NCBI RefSeq assembly: GCF_018437505.1
Contig: NZ_CP072467.1
Span: forward strand, 5,728,010-5,792,009
From: Spiractinospora alimapuensis
GTDB lineage: Bacteria > Actinomycetota > Actinomycetes > Streptosporangiales > Streptosporangiaceae
Direction of reading: 5' to 3'
Length of the DNA: 64,000 bases
Under the pieces are notes generated by a model. That model ran no database searches and was not told the DNA's origin. It worked only from the letters and a program-made list of their open reading frames with translations. Shown one piece after another: positions 7,596 to 15,777 of this stretch (position 1 is the first letter of the stretch; the number at the start of each line of letters is the position of its first letter). The position numbers and the translations under genes are program-made.

Positions 7596-9549
7596 CGCTC
7601 CTCCGTCCTTGGGTCACCCGGTCCAGGAACAGGCCCAGGCAGACGATGGCCAGGCCGGAGGCGAGACCGAGTCCGAGATCGTTCTGGGCGAGGCCGAACA
7701 CCACGTCGTAGCCGAGTGACCCGGCGCCGACCAGTGCTCCCATCACCACCATCGCGAGGACCATCATGATCCCCTGGTTCACCGCGAGCAGCAGGGACGG
7801 CCGGGCCAACGGCAGTTGCACCTTGGTCAGAACCTGCCACCGGGTCGACCCCTGGGAGGTCGCGGCCTCCACGGCCGCCACGGACACCCCGCGGAGACCG
7901 TCGTTGACGAGCCGGATCACCGGAGGCAACGCGAAGATGAACGCGGCGGCCAACGCGGGGATCCGGCCGATACCGAACAAGGCCACGGCCGGAATCAGGT
8001 ACACGAACGGCGGCAGTGTCTGCATGGCGTCCAGGATCGGACGCAGGACCGCGGCGAGTCCGTCACTGCGTGCGGCCAGGACGCCCACGACGACTCCGAC
8101 GGCGATGGTGATCGCGGCGGCGACCAACACCTGTGCCAGCGTGTTCATGCTGTTCTCCCACACGCCGAGCAACCCCGTCGTGAGGAGTGCCAGAGCGGAG
8201 GTCAGCGCGACCCGCCGACCGCCGAATATCCACCCGATCGCGGCGGCGACGAGGACCACCACGGGCCACGGCGTGCCGGTGAGCAGTGCGGTCAGCGGGT
8301 TCAGGACCCCGTGCAGGAGAACGTCTCCGCCGATCGACGCGATCCCGCCGATCGAGGCCTGGAGGCCCGCCTCCAGGGAGTTGACCGGTCCGACGATGCT
8401 CACGGTCACGGCGTCGGGCCAGTTGGCGACGCCCGCGAGACGGGCGAGGAGCACGACGACCACAACGGCGAGTGCGCCCGCGCCGAGAACCGGCAGCCGA
8501 AGCCGTCGGGGGATCTCCGGAGCGTGTTCGCCGTGGCCGGCGGCTCCGGTCACCCGGTCCATCGCGATGGCGAGCATGACGATGGCCAGCCCCGCCTCGA
8601 ACGCCTGACCCACGTTGACCTTGGCCAGGGCCTGGTAGATCGCGTCCCCCAGTCCTCCAGCACCGATCACCGAGGCGATGACGACCATGGAGACGGCGAG
8701 CATGATGGTCTGGTTGACGCCCAACAGGATGGTGCGTTTGGCCATCGGGAGGCGCACCTTGGTGAGAAGCTGCCAGGGCGTGGAGCCCAGGGAGGTCGTG
8801 GCCTCGATCGCGCCCTGGTCGACGCCGCGGATGGCCATCGCGGTGATCCGGACCACCGGCGGCATCGCGTACACGGTGGTCACCACGGCCGCCGCCGGGT
8901 TGCTGATACCGAACATCAGCACGAACGGCAGCAGATAGGCGAACGCCGGCATGATCTGCATGAAGTCCAGCACCGGCCGCACCGCCGCGTGGACACGGTC
9001 GCTCTGGCCGGCCCACACTCCCAGCGGGATCCCGATGACCAGAGCGATCAGCACCGACGTGATGATCAGGGACAGCGTGGTCATCGCTTCGTACCACAGC
9101 CCGGTGAGCCCGAACACGGCGAACGCCGCGAGTACGACCAGGGTGACGCGCCAGCCCGCGACCCGCCACGTGGCGAGAGCGCCCAGCAGGACGACGCCCG
9201 GCCAGGTGAGAAGAACCAGCGCCTGGGTGATGACGACGACGGCGGTACCGAGGCCCACCGAGACGTAGTTGAACCCATAGACGAACAACGGGCTGTTGTT
9301 ACGGTTGGTCACCACCCACTCGTAGACGGAGTCCAGGCGGGCCATCAGTGCCTGTCCGAAGGCGTCGGGGAACGGGCCGAGCCACGCGGGCACGTTCAGG
9401 ACCCGGCTGACCAGGAAGCCGACGACGAGCAGGCCGAGGACGGCGCCGAGTCGCGCCCAGTCGCCGCTGAACGGGGACCGCCGTCGGGGCGCCGGGACCG
9501 CGTGGCCCGGTCCGGACCGGATGGAAGGGATGGTCGTGGTGGTCGCCAT
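7588..9549 (-). CDS. Glycine betaine/choline ABC permease, tandem fusion of two permease domains
   Basis: Protein of 653 residues, about twice the length of a usual OpuAB/ProW subunit. It holds two complete binding-protein-dependent transport domains: the first has its EAA loop at ~248-270 (AIEATTSLGSTPWQLLTKVR), the second at ~559-583 (AVEAATSQGSTRWQVLTKVQ). An extra hydrophobic stretch (~355-440) joins them. The two halves are similar, so this is an internal duplication and one chain may supply the whole membrane channel. ATG 9549 follows the ATPase stop after a single base. Upstream in-frame codons read into the ATPase gene and were excluded. Confidence 0.92.
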   Translation of the reverse strand: MATTTTIPSIRSGPGHAVPAPRRRSPFSGDWARLGAVLGLLVVGFLVSRVLNVPAWLGPFPDAFGQALMARLDSVYEWVVTNRNNSPLFVYGFNYVSVGLGTAVVVITQALVLLTWPGVVLLGALATWRVAGWRVTLVVLAAFAVFGLTGLWYEAMTTLSLIITSVLIALVIGIPLGVWAGQSDRVHAAVRPVLDFMQIMPAFAYLLPFVLMFGISNPAAAVVTTVYAMPPVVRITAMAIRGVDQGAIEATTSLGSTPWQLLTKVRLPMAKRTILLGVNQTIMLAVSMVVIASVIGAGGLGDAIYQALAKVNVGQAFEAGLAIVMLAIAMDRVTGAAGHGEHAPEIPRRLRLPVLGAGALAVVVVVLLARLAGVANWPDAVTVSIVGPVNSLEAGLQASIGGIASIGGDVLLHGVLNPLTALLTGTPWPVVVLVAAAIGWIFGGRRVALTSALALLTTGLLGVWENSMNTLAQVLVAAAITIAVGVVVGVLAARSDGLAAVLRPILDAMQTLPPFVYLIPAVALFGIGRIPALAAAFIFALPPVIRLVNDGLRGVSVAAVEAATSQGSTRWQVLTKVQLPLARPSLLLAVNQGIMMVLAMVVMGALVGAGSLGYDVVFGLAQNDLGLGLASGLAIVCLGLFLDRVTQGRRSDA

Positions 9550-9550
9550 G

Positions 9551-10693
9551 TCAGCCCCCCACCGTGGGGCCGGCGCCCCCCGTGTGGGTCCCGCCGGCCT
9601 TGCCGACGTCGTCGGACTGGTCCTCGGCGATCGCCCGAAGGACGTCGTCACGACCCACGTAACCGAGGAGTCGGTCACCGTCCACGACCCGTACCGGCGC
9701 GGTGCTGTCGGCCAGTACCGGCACGATGTCGGACACCAGGGCGTCGGGGGAGGCGACGGGGCCGTCCAGGGCCTCGGACTCGAAGGCGGCGCGCATCAGC
9801 CACCGCACGGTGAGAACGGTGGTGCGCGCCACGTCCGAGGTGAAGTCCCGGACGTAGTCGTCGGCGGGACTGCCCACCACCTGCTCCGGGGTCCCCACCT
9901 GCACGATCTCTCCGTCGCGCATGATGGCGATGCGGTCGCCCAGTTTGAGCGCCTCGGAGAGGTCGTGGGTGATGAAGACGGAGGTCTTGTTCAACTCACG
10001 CTGCAGCCGGCAGACCTCCTGCTGCATGTCCCGGCGGATCAGGGGGTCGAGGGCACTGAACGGTTCGTCGAAGAGCAGCACCTCGGGGTCGACGGCCAGC
10101 GCCCGGGCGAGCCCGACGCGTTGCTGCATCCCACCACTGAGCTGGGACGGTCGGGCGTCCTCATAGCCGCTGAGCCCGACCATCTCGATCATCTCCCGGG
10201 CCCGGCCGTAGCGCCGCTCCCGTTCCTCGCCCCGCACCTCGAGACCGTAGGCCACGTTGTCGAGGATGGTGCGGTGGGGAAGCAGACCGAAGTGCTGGAA
10301 CACCATCGCCATCGTGTGGCGACGCAGCTCCCGCAGCTCCTGGGCGCTCGCGCCCTTCACGTCGGTGCCGTCGAGCAGCACCTGACCACTGGTTGGCTCG
10401 ATGAGTCGGGTCAGGCAGCGCACCAGGGTGGACTTGCCTGAGCCGGACAGGCCCATCACCACGAAGATCTCGCCCGGTCGCACGTCGAAGGAGACGTCAC
10501 GGACGGCCACGGTGCATCCCGTTCGCTCACGGATGCCGTCGCGGTCGAGGGATTCGTACTGACCGCCGATGATGGAGTCCGCGTCGCGGCCGAAGATCTT
10601 CCACAGGCCGCGAACGGAGATCTTCGGATCGGCGTCACCATGGGCGCGGGGGTCTCCCGCTGGTTCGTTCGATTCAGTTGTCATGGAGTTCAT
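9551..10693 (-). CDS. Glycine betaine/choline ABC transporter ATP-binding protein
   Basis: Protein of 380 residues, OpuAA/ProV family. Walker A is GLSGSGKST (81-89), the signature is LSGGMQQR, Walker B is VLLFDEPFSALDP and the switch region is SVFITHDLSEA. The C-terminal ~305-365 is a CBS-type segment (VRVVDGDRLLGYVGRDDVLR); CBS domains in OpuA sense ionic strength and gate transport, so osmotic activation is likely (family knowledge). CGGAGG nine bases before ATG 10693 supports the start. It is transcribed with betA upstream (65 bp) and the permease downstream. Confidence 0.95.
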   Translation of the reverse strand: MNSMTTESNEPAGDPRAHGDADPKISVRGLWKIFGRDADSIIGGQYESLDRDGIRERTGCTVAVRDVSFDVRPGEIFVVMGLSGSGKSTLVRCLTRLIEPTSGQVLLDGTDVKGASAQELRELRRHTMAMVFQHFGLLPHRTILDNVAYGLEVRGEERERRYGRAREMIEMVGLSGYEDARPSQLSGGMQQRVGLARALAVDPEVLLFDEPFSALDPLIRRDMQQEVCRLQRELNKTSVFITHDLSEALKLGDRIAIMRDGEIVQVGTPEQVVGSPADDYVRDFTSDVARTTVLTVRWLMRAAFESEALDGPVASPDALVSDIVPVLADSTAPVRVVDGDRLLGYVGRDDVLRAIAEDQSDDVGKAGGTHTGGAGPTVGG

Positions 10694-10758
10694 GCGGAAT
10701 TTCCTCCGAGTGGTCGCCCGTCCGCACGGGCGACCGGCTGTTGACGTGGTGCGAGTCG

Positions 10759-12309
10759 TCAGCGATCGCCGCGGATGAGATCCGCCGCGCGCTCACCGAT
10801 GGTCAGCACCGTGACCATCGGATTTGGTGACGGCATCGTCGGGAACACCGACGCGTCGGCGACGCGCAGTCCCTGGAGGCCGCGAACCTTCAACGTGGGG
10901 TCGACAACCGCCGTGGGGTCGTCGACCGCCCCCATCCGGCACGTCCCGGCGGGGTGGTAGACCGTGTGCGCCGCGCGTCGCCCGTATTCCGACAGGCCCT
11001 CGTCTGTGGTGACGTCCGGGCCCGGAGCGACCTCGCGTTCGATCCAGGACCGGAACGGCTCGGTGGCCGCGATGTCCCGCGCGATGCGCAGCCCGTCGAC
11101 GATCGTCCGCGCGTCGTAGCCCTCCGGGTCGGAGAAGTAGCGGAAGTCCAGCGCGGGTTTCACGCTGGGGTCGGCGCTCGTCAGCCACAGCTTCCCGCGG
11201 GAGCGGGACCGCGGGATGTTCGGAGTCATGCAGATCGCGTTGCGCGGTCCGGGCGAGTCGTAGCCCAGACGGGCGGTGTTGTCGTCGAACGGCACCTGGT
11301 AGATGTGGAACATCAGGTCCGGTCGAGGGTCACTGTCGTCGCGGCGGACGAAGAGGCCGCCGTCGGAGTCCATCACCGAACGTTCGGGAACCGGTCGGTT
11401 GGTCTCCCACATGATGATCGACTCGGGGTGGTCGAGCAGGTTCTCGCCGACGCCCGGAAGGTCGTGTCGGGGCTCGACGCCTACCCGCCGCAGTTCCTCG
11501 GCGGGGCCGACGCCGGACAGCAGCAGCAGGCGTGGTGTGTCGATCGCGCCCGCGCTGAGGATGACCTCGCGGGTGGCGCGCACCGTCGTCCGCTCTCCGG
11601 ACGGGAGCCGGACCTCGACACCGGTGGCACGGTCGCCGTCGAGGACCAGCCGGTCCGCCCACGTCTCCAGCATCAGCGTCAGGTTCGCGCGCTCACCCAT
11701 GATCGGGTGCAGGTACGCGACCGATGCGGAGGAACGGTTTCCCGTGTGCGGGTCGTAGGCGATCGAAAGGAACCCGACGCCCTCGCTGAAGCCCCCGCCG
11801 TGGGAGGTCAAGGCGTTGAAGTCCTCGACCACGGGAACACCGGTCGCCTTCCTCGACGACTCGATCCAGTCCTTGACGATCTCGTTGCGGTCGTGCGGGG
11901 CCACGGGAACGATGTTGCACTTGACGCGGTCGGCATAGGCCTGCACCGTGGCGTTGTCCCACCCCTCGGCGCCGGCCGCGACCCAGTCGTCGAGGTCCTG
12001 GGGGAAGGGCCGGAAACTGATCAGGGTGTTGTGGGAGGAGCAACCGCCGAGGACACGGGCCCGGGAGTGGCGGATGTGGGAGTTGCCGTGTGGCTGTTCG
12101 ACGGTCGGATAGTCGTAGTCGAGGTCACCGCCGAGCAGGCCGAGCCAGTTCCGGAGCTTGAGGACCCGTTCCTGGCCCACGTCGGAGGGGCCGCCCTCGA
12201 TCACGCACACGCGTGTCGTGGGGTCCTCGGTAAGCCGGTTGGCGATCACCGAGCCGGCGGTGCCCCCACCGACGATCACGTAGTCGAAGGTGGTGTCCGC
12301 TGAGGTCAC
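10759..12309 (-). CDS. betA: Choline dehydrogenase-like GMC oxidoreductase
   Basis: Protein of 516 residues, the usual length for GMC flavoenzymes. FAD is bound by the N-terminal GGGTAG motif (14-19) and the GMC signature ARVLGGCSSHN follows. The C-terminal part has YHPAGTCRMG with the likely catalytic His452 and PSPNPM with Asn496. Its place beside betaine aldehyde dehydrogenase and a betaine-type transporter makes oxidation of choline to betaine aldehyde the best assignment. AAAGGAG precedes GTG 12309. Other alcohol substrates cannot be excluded, because GMC enzymes are broad. Confidence 0.92.
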   Translation of the reverse strand: MTSADTTFDYVIVGGGTAGSVIANRLTEDPTTRVCVIEGGPSDVGQERVLKLRNWLGLLGGDLDYDYPTVEQPHGNSHIRHSRARVLGGCSSHNTLISFRPFPQDLDDWVAAGAEGWDNATVQAYADRVKCNIVPVAPHDRNEIVKDWIESSRKATGVPVVEDFNALTSHGGGFSEGVGFLSIAYDPHTGNRSSASVAYLHPIMGERANLTLMLETWADRLVLDGDRATGVEVRLPSGERTTVRATREVILSAGAIDTPRLLLLSGVGPAEELRRVGVEPRHDLPGVGENLLDHPESIIMWETNRPVPERSVMDSDGGLFVRRDDSDPRPDLMFHIYQVPFDDNTARLGYDSPGPRNAICMTPNIPRSRSRGKLWLTSADPSVKPALDFRYFSDPEGYDARTIVDGLRIARDIAATEPFRSWIEREVAPGPDVTTDEGLSEYGRRAAHTVYHPAGTCRMGAVDDPTAVVDPTLKVRGLQGLRVADASVFPTMPSPNPMVTVLTIGERAADLIRGDR

Positions 12310-12491
12310 GGAGTTCTCCTTTCGGGGCGGGACACCGTGGGGTGTCCACGCCGTGGGGACGTGCGAACAGGGGAGTGGGGCGGCGCGCGTCGGCCGCGCG
12401 TCGCGCGGACCGTCGCCATGAAGGCGGCGCGCCAGGGGGTATGGGCACGGTCACGGACGGCGGTGCGAGGACGAACCCCGCGCGCACGTGG

Positions 12492-14030
12492 TTACCCGAA
12501 CCAGCGCTGTGGTCGCGGGTCCAGGTTGCGGTAGATGTGCTTGGCCTCGCGGTACTCGTCCAGCCCCGCGGGGCCCAGTTCACGGCCGACGCCGGAGCGC
12601 TTGAAGCCGCCCCACTCGGCGCCGGGGAAGTAGGGACCGTAGTCGTTGATCCAGACGGTTCCGTGCCGCAGGCGGGCGGCGACCCGGTCGCCCCGCCCGG
12701 TGTCGTTGGTCCACACCGCTCCGGACAGTCCGTAGTCGGTGTCGTTGCCGAGCTCGACGGCCTCCTCCTCGGTCCGGAACCGTTCCACGGTCACCACGGG
12801 GCCGAACACCTCGGTCCGCACGACGTCCATCGACCGGTCGCAGTCCACGAAGACCGTGGGGCGGAAGAAGTAGCCGTCGGCGAGGTCGGGGTCGTCCGGG
12901 CGGGACCCGCCGGCGATGATCCGCGCCCCTTCCTCCACACCGCGCGCCACGGCGGCCTCCACCTTGGCGCGGTGCTCCGCGGAGACCAGGGGCCCACTGC
13001 GCACGCCCTCGGCCTGACCGCACCCGATGGTGATGGCGTCGGCGCGGCGCGCCAGTTCGTCCACGAACGCGTCGTGGATGTCCTCGTGCACGATGAGCCG
13101 CGCACCGGCCGAGCACACCTGGCCGGAGTGGAAGAACGCGGCGTTGAGCGCGTAGTCGACCGCCGTGTCGAGGTCGACGTCGGGAAAGATGATGTTGGGG
13201 TTCTTGCCACCGAGCTCCAGGGCGACCTTCTTCACGGTCTTCGCCGCGCTCGCCATGATGCGCCGGCCGGTGGCCAAGCCACCGGTGAACGACACCAGGT
13301 CCACGTCCGGGCTCTCGACCATCGCCAAGCCCACGTCGGCCCCCGCGCCGAGCACGAGGTTCACGACCCCGGACGGGACACCCGCCTCGACGGCGAGCTC
13401 CACCAACTTGCAGGTCGTGACCGGGGTGATCTCACTGGGTTTGATGACCATCGTGGCGCCGGCGGCGATCGCGGGGGCCATCTTCCACGACAGTTGCAGC
13501 AGCGGGTAGTTCCACGGCGTGATCATCGCGCAGACGCCGACCGGTTCGTAGACGACGCGACTGTGGACGCCCTCGGGAGCGGACACGACCCGCCCCGCGT
13601 CCTTGTCGGCGAGGCCCGCGTAGTAGCGGAACACCGCGGTGACGTCGTCGACGTCGATTCGTCCCTCCTCGACGGTCTTCCCGGTGTCGAGGGACTCCAT
13701 GACCGCGATCTCCTCACGGTCGCGCTGGAGCGTGTCGGCGATGTGGTGGAGGATCCGCCCGCGTTCGCTCGTGGGACGCCGTGCCCAGTCGCCGTCGTCG
13801 AAGGCGCTCCTGGCCGCCGCCACCGCGGACGCGACGTCGACGGCGCTCGCCTCGCTCACGACCGCGAGGTCGGAGCCGTCGTAGGGGTTGACGACGGTGC
13901 GGACCGCGCCGTCGACGGCGTCACGCCAGGTGCCGTCGACGAAGAGGCTCGTCGCCCTCGTGGCCCCCGGAGCGGCGAGATACCGCTTCGCGGGCAGAGT
14001 CGTGTGTGACAGTTCAGTTTTGGGTTGCAT
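12492..14030 (-). CDS. betB: Betaine aldehyde dehydrogenase
   Basis: Protein of 512 residues of the aldehyde dehydrogenase superfamily. The catalytic Cys306 is in SGQVCSAGAR, the general base Glu272 in LELGGKNPN, and the cofactor site is TPWNYPLLQL. It is the first gene of the minus-strand osmolyte operon and would oxidise betaine aldehyde to glycine betaine with NAD(P)+. ATG 14030 was taken; a GTG directly before it is possible and neither has a clear Shine-Dalgarno. The 182-bp gap before betA is larger than elsewhere in the operon, but no terminator is evident. Confidence 0.93.
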   Translation of the reverse strand: MQPKTELSHTTLPAKRYLAAPGATRATSLFVDGTWRDAVDGAVRTVVNPYDGSDLAVVSEASAVDVASAVAAARSAFDDGDWARRPTSERGRILHHIADTLQRDREEIAVMESLDTGKTVEEGRIDVDDVTAVFRYYAGLADKDAGRVVSAPEGVHSRVVYEPVGVCAMITPWNYPLLQLSWKMAPAIAAGATMVIKPSEITPVTTCKLVELAVEAGVPSGVVNLVLGAGADVGLAMVESPDVDLVSFTGGLATGRRIMASAAKTVKKVALELGGKNPNIIFPDVDLDTAVDYALNAAFFHSGQVCSAGARLIVHEDIHDAFVDELARRADAITIGCGQAEGVRSGPLVSAEHRAKVEAAVARGVEEGARIIAGGSRPDDPDLADGYFFRPTVFVDCDRSMDVVRTEVFGPVVTVERFRTEEEAVELGNDTDYGLSGAVWTNDTGRGDRVAARLRHGTVWINDYGPYFPGAEWGGFKRSGVGRELGPAGLDEYREAKHIYRNLDPRPQRWFG

Positions 14031-14696
14031 CACCGATAATCCTGCCCCAGTCGTAGGTAACAGTCCGCACGTGACGCCCGCCGTTCTACCGACCGTAGCA
14101 GAGGTCCGTTCCTTTGCTGTGAATCCACTTCTGCGTCAGATGTGTGGCCGGCCGCGGATCGACGCGCGCATAGGCGCTTGCCGGATGGCGGTGAGACGGG
14201 TCACGTCCCGCTCGTGCTGCGGAATTCTTCCGTCTTATCATGCCGGGCGGCGGGGGAGACGGGCGTGGAGGCGCGGTTTGGCGGGGCCCGTAGCATACGA
14301 ACGACGGTGCGGGCGTACGGGGCTCTCTGTGCTGCTCACAATGCTTGGAGGTCGCTGTTCTCGCGTGGTTGGCGGCGAGTGTGAAGCGGTCGGGAGTTGG
14401 GTTCGGTGTTTCGCTATTCGGCACTGGTTGCGATTCTCGTGCGGTATAGAATCTTTCTATGTGAACCAGTGGATATCAATATGGCTCGTGTTATCGCCGA
14501 TGTTGATTTCAAGATCATTCGCTGTGATGATCGGCCACTGTGAATGGTGCGGCGTGCCTGGATTTCTTGGGTGGTCGCGTGTGTTTCATCTCTCGAGATG
14601 AGGTGGAAATGGAAACTCTGGTCGTGTCAGGCCTGGGGGTGGGTTCCGAGTTATCGGCGCCCCCGAATTGTTCCCGAACGGATGGGATATCTGAAT
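14031..14696. promoter_or_regulatory. Long divergent regulatory region of the betaine/sulfatase genes
   Basis: About 670 bp between betB (minus) and the ChoX-like gene (plus), with visibly more A+T than the flanks, especially 14400-14640. It contains a perfect inverted repeat ATAGAA-TCT-TTCTAT at 14446-14460, a candidate operator. No convincing gene was found. It probably holds promoters for both operons; no regulator gene of the BetI type is present nearby. Confidence 0.5.
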
Positions 14697-15653
14697 ATGG
14701 ATTCGATGCGGCGCCGGACGCTCACCGGTTCCTCCGCTGTGCTCTGCCTGGTGATGGCCGCGGGATGTGGCGCCCAGTCTGAGGACGGTTTGGCGTCCGA
14801 GGAGGAGTCGACGGAGAGTCAGGTCATCACCCTGGTCGAGCAGCCGTGGGAAGACCTCATGGTGGAGAACCAGATCGTCAGTCAGATCCTCGGCGCGGCG
14901 GGCTACACGGTGGAGGTCGAGGAGCTCACCGTTCCGATCGGCGCGCAGTCCCTCGCCCAGGGAGACGCCGACGCCTACCTCGGCAACTGGTGGCCCAGCC
15001 AGGAGGACACCTTCGGCGCCTTCATCGACGACGGCGATGTCGAGGTCCTCTCCACGCTCGTGGACGGAGTGGCCTACGAACCCGCCGTGCCGGCCTATGT
15101 GGCCGAGGAGTACGACATCTCCTCGCTCGCCGACCTCGCGCGACACGCTGAGGAGTTCGAGGGCGAGTTCCTGGGGATCGAGGCCGGGACGCCCGGCAAC
15201 GACTCCATTCTGGACATGATCGACGAAGACGCCTATGGACTGGGCGACTGGGAGCTGGTCGAGTCCGGAACACCGGCGATGCTGGCTGAGGTCGAGCGGC
15301 GGGCGAGTGAGGATCTGCCGGTCGTCTTCCTCGCCTGGGAGCCGCACTGGATGAACATCGAGTGGGACCTCGTCTACTTGGAGGACCCCGAAGAGGCGTG
15401 GCCGGGCGCGGGCGAGATCCGCGTCGCCACCCGCGCGGGGTTCGAGGAGGACAGTCCCAACGTGGCGCGTCTGCTCTCGCGGATGGAGATCGACGGTGAC
15501 ACCGCGTCGGACTGGATCTTCCGGGTGAGCCAGGACGGCGAGGACCCCGGTGACATCGCCGCCGAGTGGATCGCCGAGAACCCCGACGAGGTCAGCGCGT
15601 GGCTGGACGGCGTCGAGACGGTGGACGGCGACCCCGCCGAGTTGCCGGAGTGA
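14697..15653 (+). CDS. ChoX-like choline/betaine-binding lipoprotein
   Basis: Protein of 318 residues, a second OpuAC-type binding protein clearly different from the one at 6621-7595. Signal peptide with MAAGC, lipid on Cys24. The stretch LTVPIGAQSLAQGDADAYLG followed by NWWPSQED closely resembles the choline-binding protein ChoX of rhizobia (from memory of the family), so choline is the favoured ligand. It starts a plus-strand unit with the sulfatase and FGE, divergent from the transporter operon whose permease it may share. ATG 14697 has GGGA nine bases upstream; ATG 14682 and 14706 are alternatives. Confidence 0.86.
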   Translation: MDSMRRRTLTGSSAVLCLVMAAGCGAQSEDGLASEEESTESQVITLVEQPWEDLMVENQIVSQILGAAGYTVEVEELTVPIGAQSLAQGDADAYLGNWWPSQEDTFGAFIDDGDVEVLSTLVDGVAYEPAVPAYVAEEYDISSLADLARHAEEFEGEFLGIEAGTPGNDSILDMIDEDAYGLGDWELVESGTPAMLAEVERRASEDLPVVFLAWEPHWMNIEWDLVYLEDPEEAWPGAGEIRVATRAGFEEDSPNVARLLSRMEIDGDTASDWIFRVSQDGEDPGDIAAEWIAENPDEVSAWLDGVETVDGDPAELPE

Positions 15654-15777
15654 TCGAGGTCCGGCGGGGGAGCGTCACCACGCTCCTCCGCCGGCCACCC
15701 CGCGACCGGACGGCCGACACCGAGCGAGCCGCCCTCGGCCGCCGACCGGCGGCCGGAGACGAACGAGGAGAGACGCG

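Noticed and set aside
6324-7769. Long plus-strand open frame antisense to the betaine-binding protein gene
   Set aside because: Typical GC-rich antisense shadow; the minus-strand frame has a lipobox, family motifs and operon overlap.
7816-9813. 665-codon plus-strand frame opposite the fused permease
   Set aside because: Composition dominated by Arg, Asp, His and Gly, no domain, fully antisense to an assigned gene.
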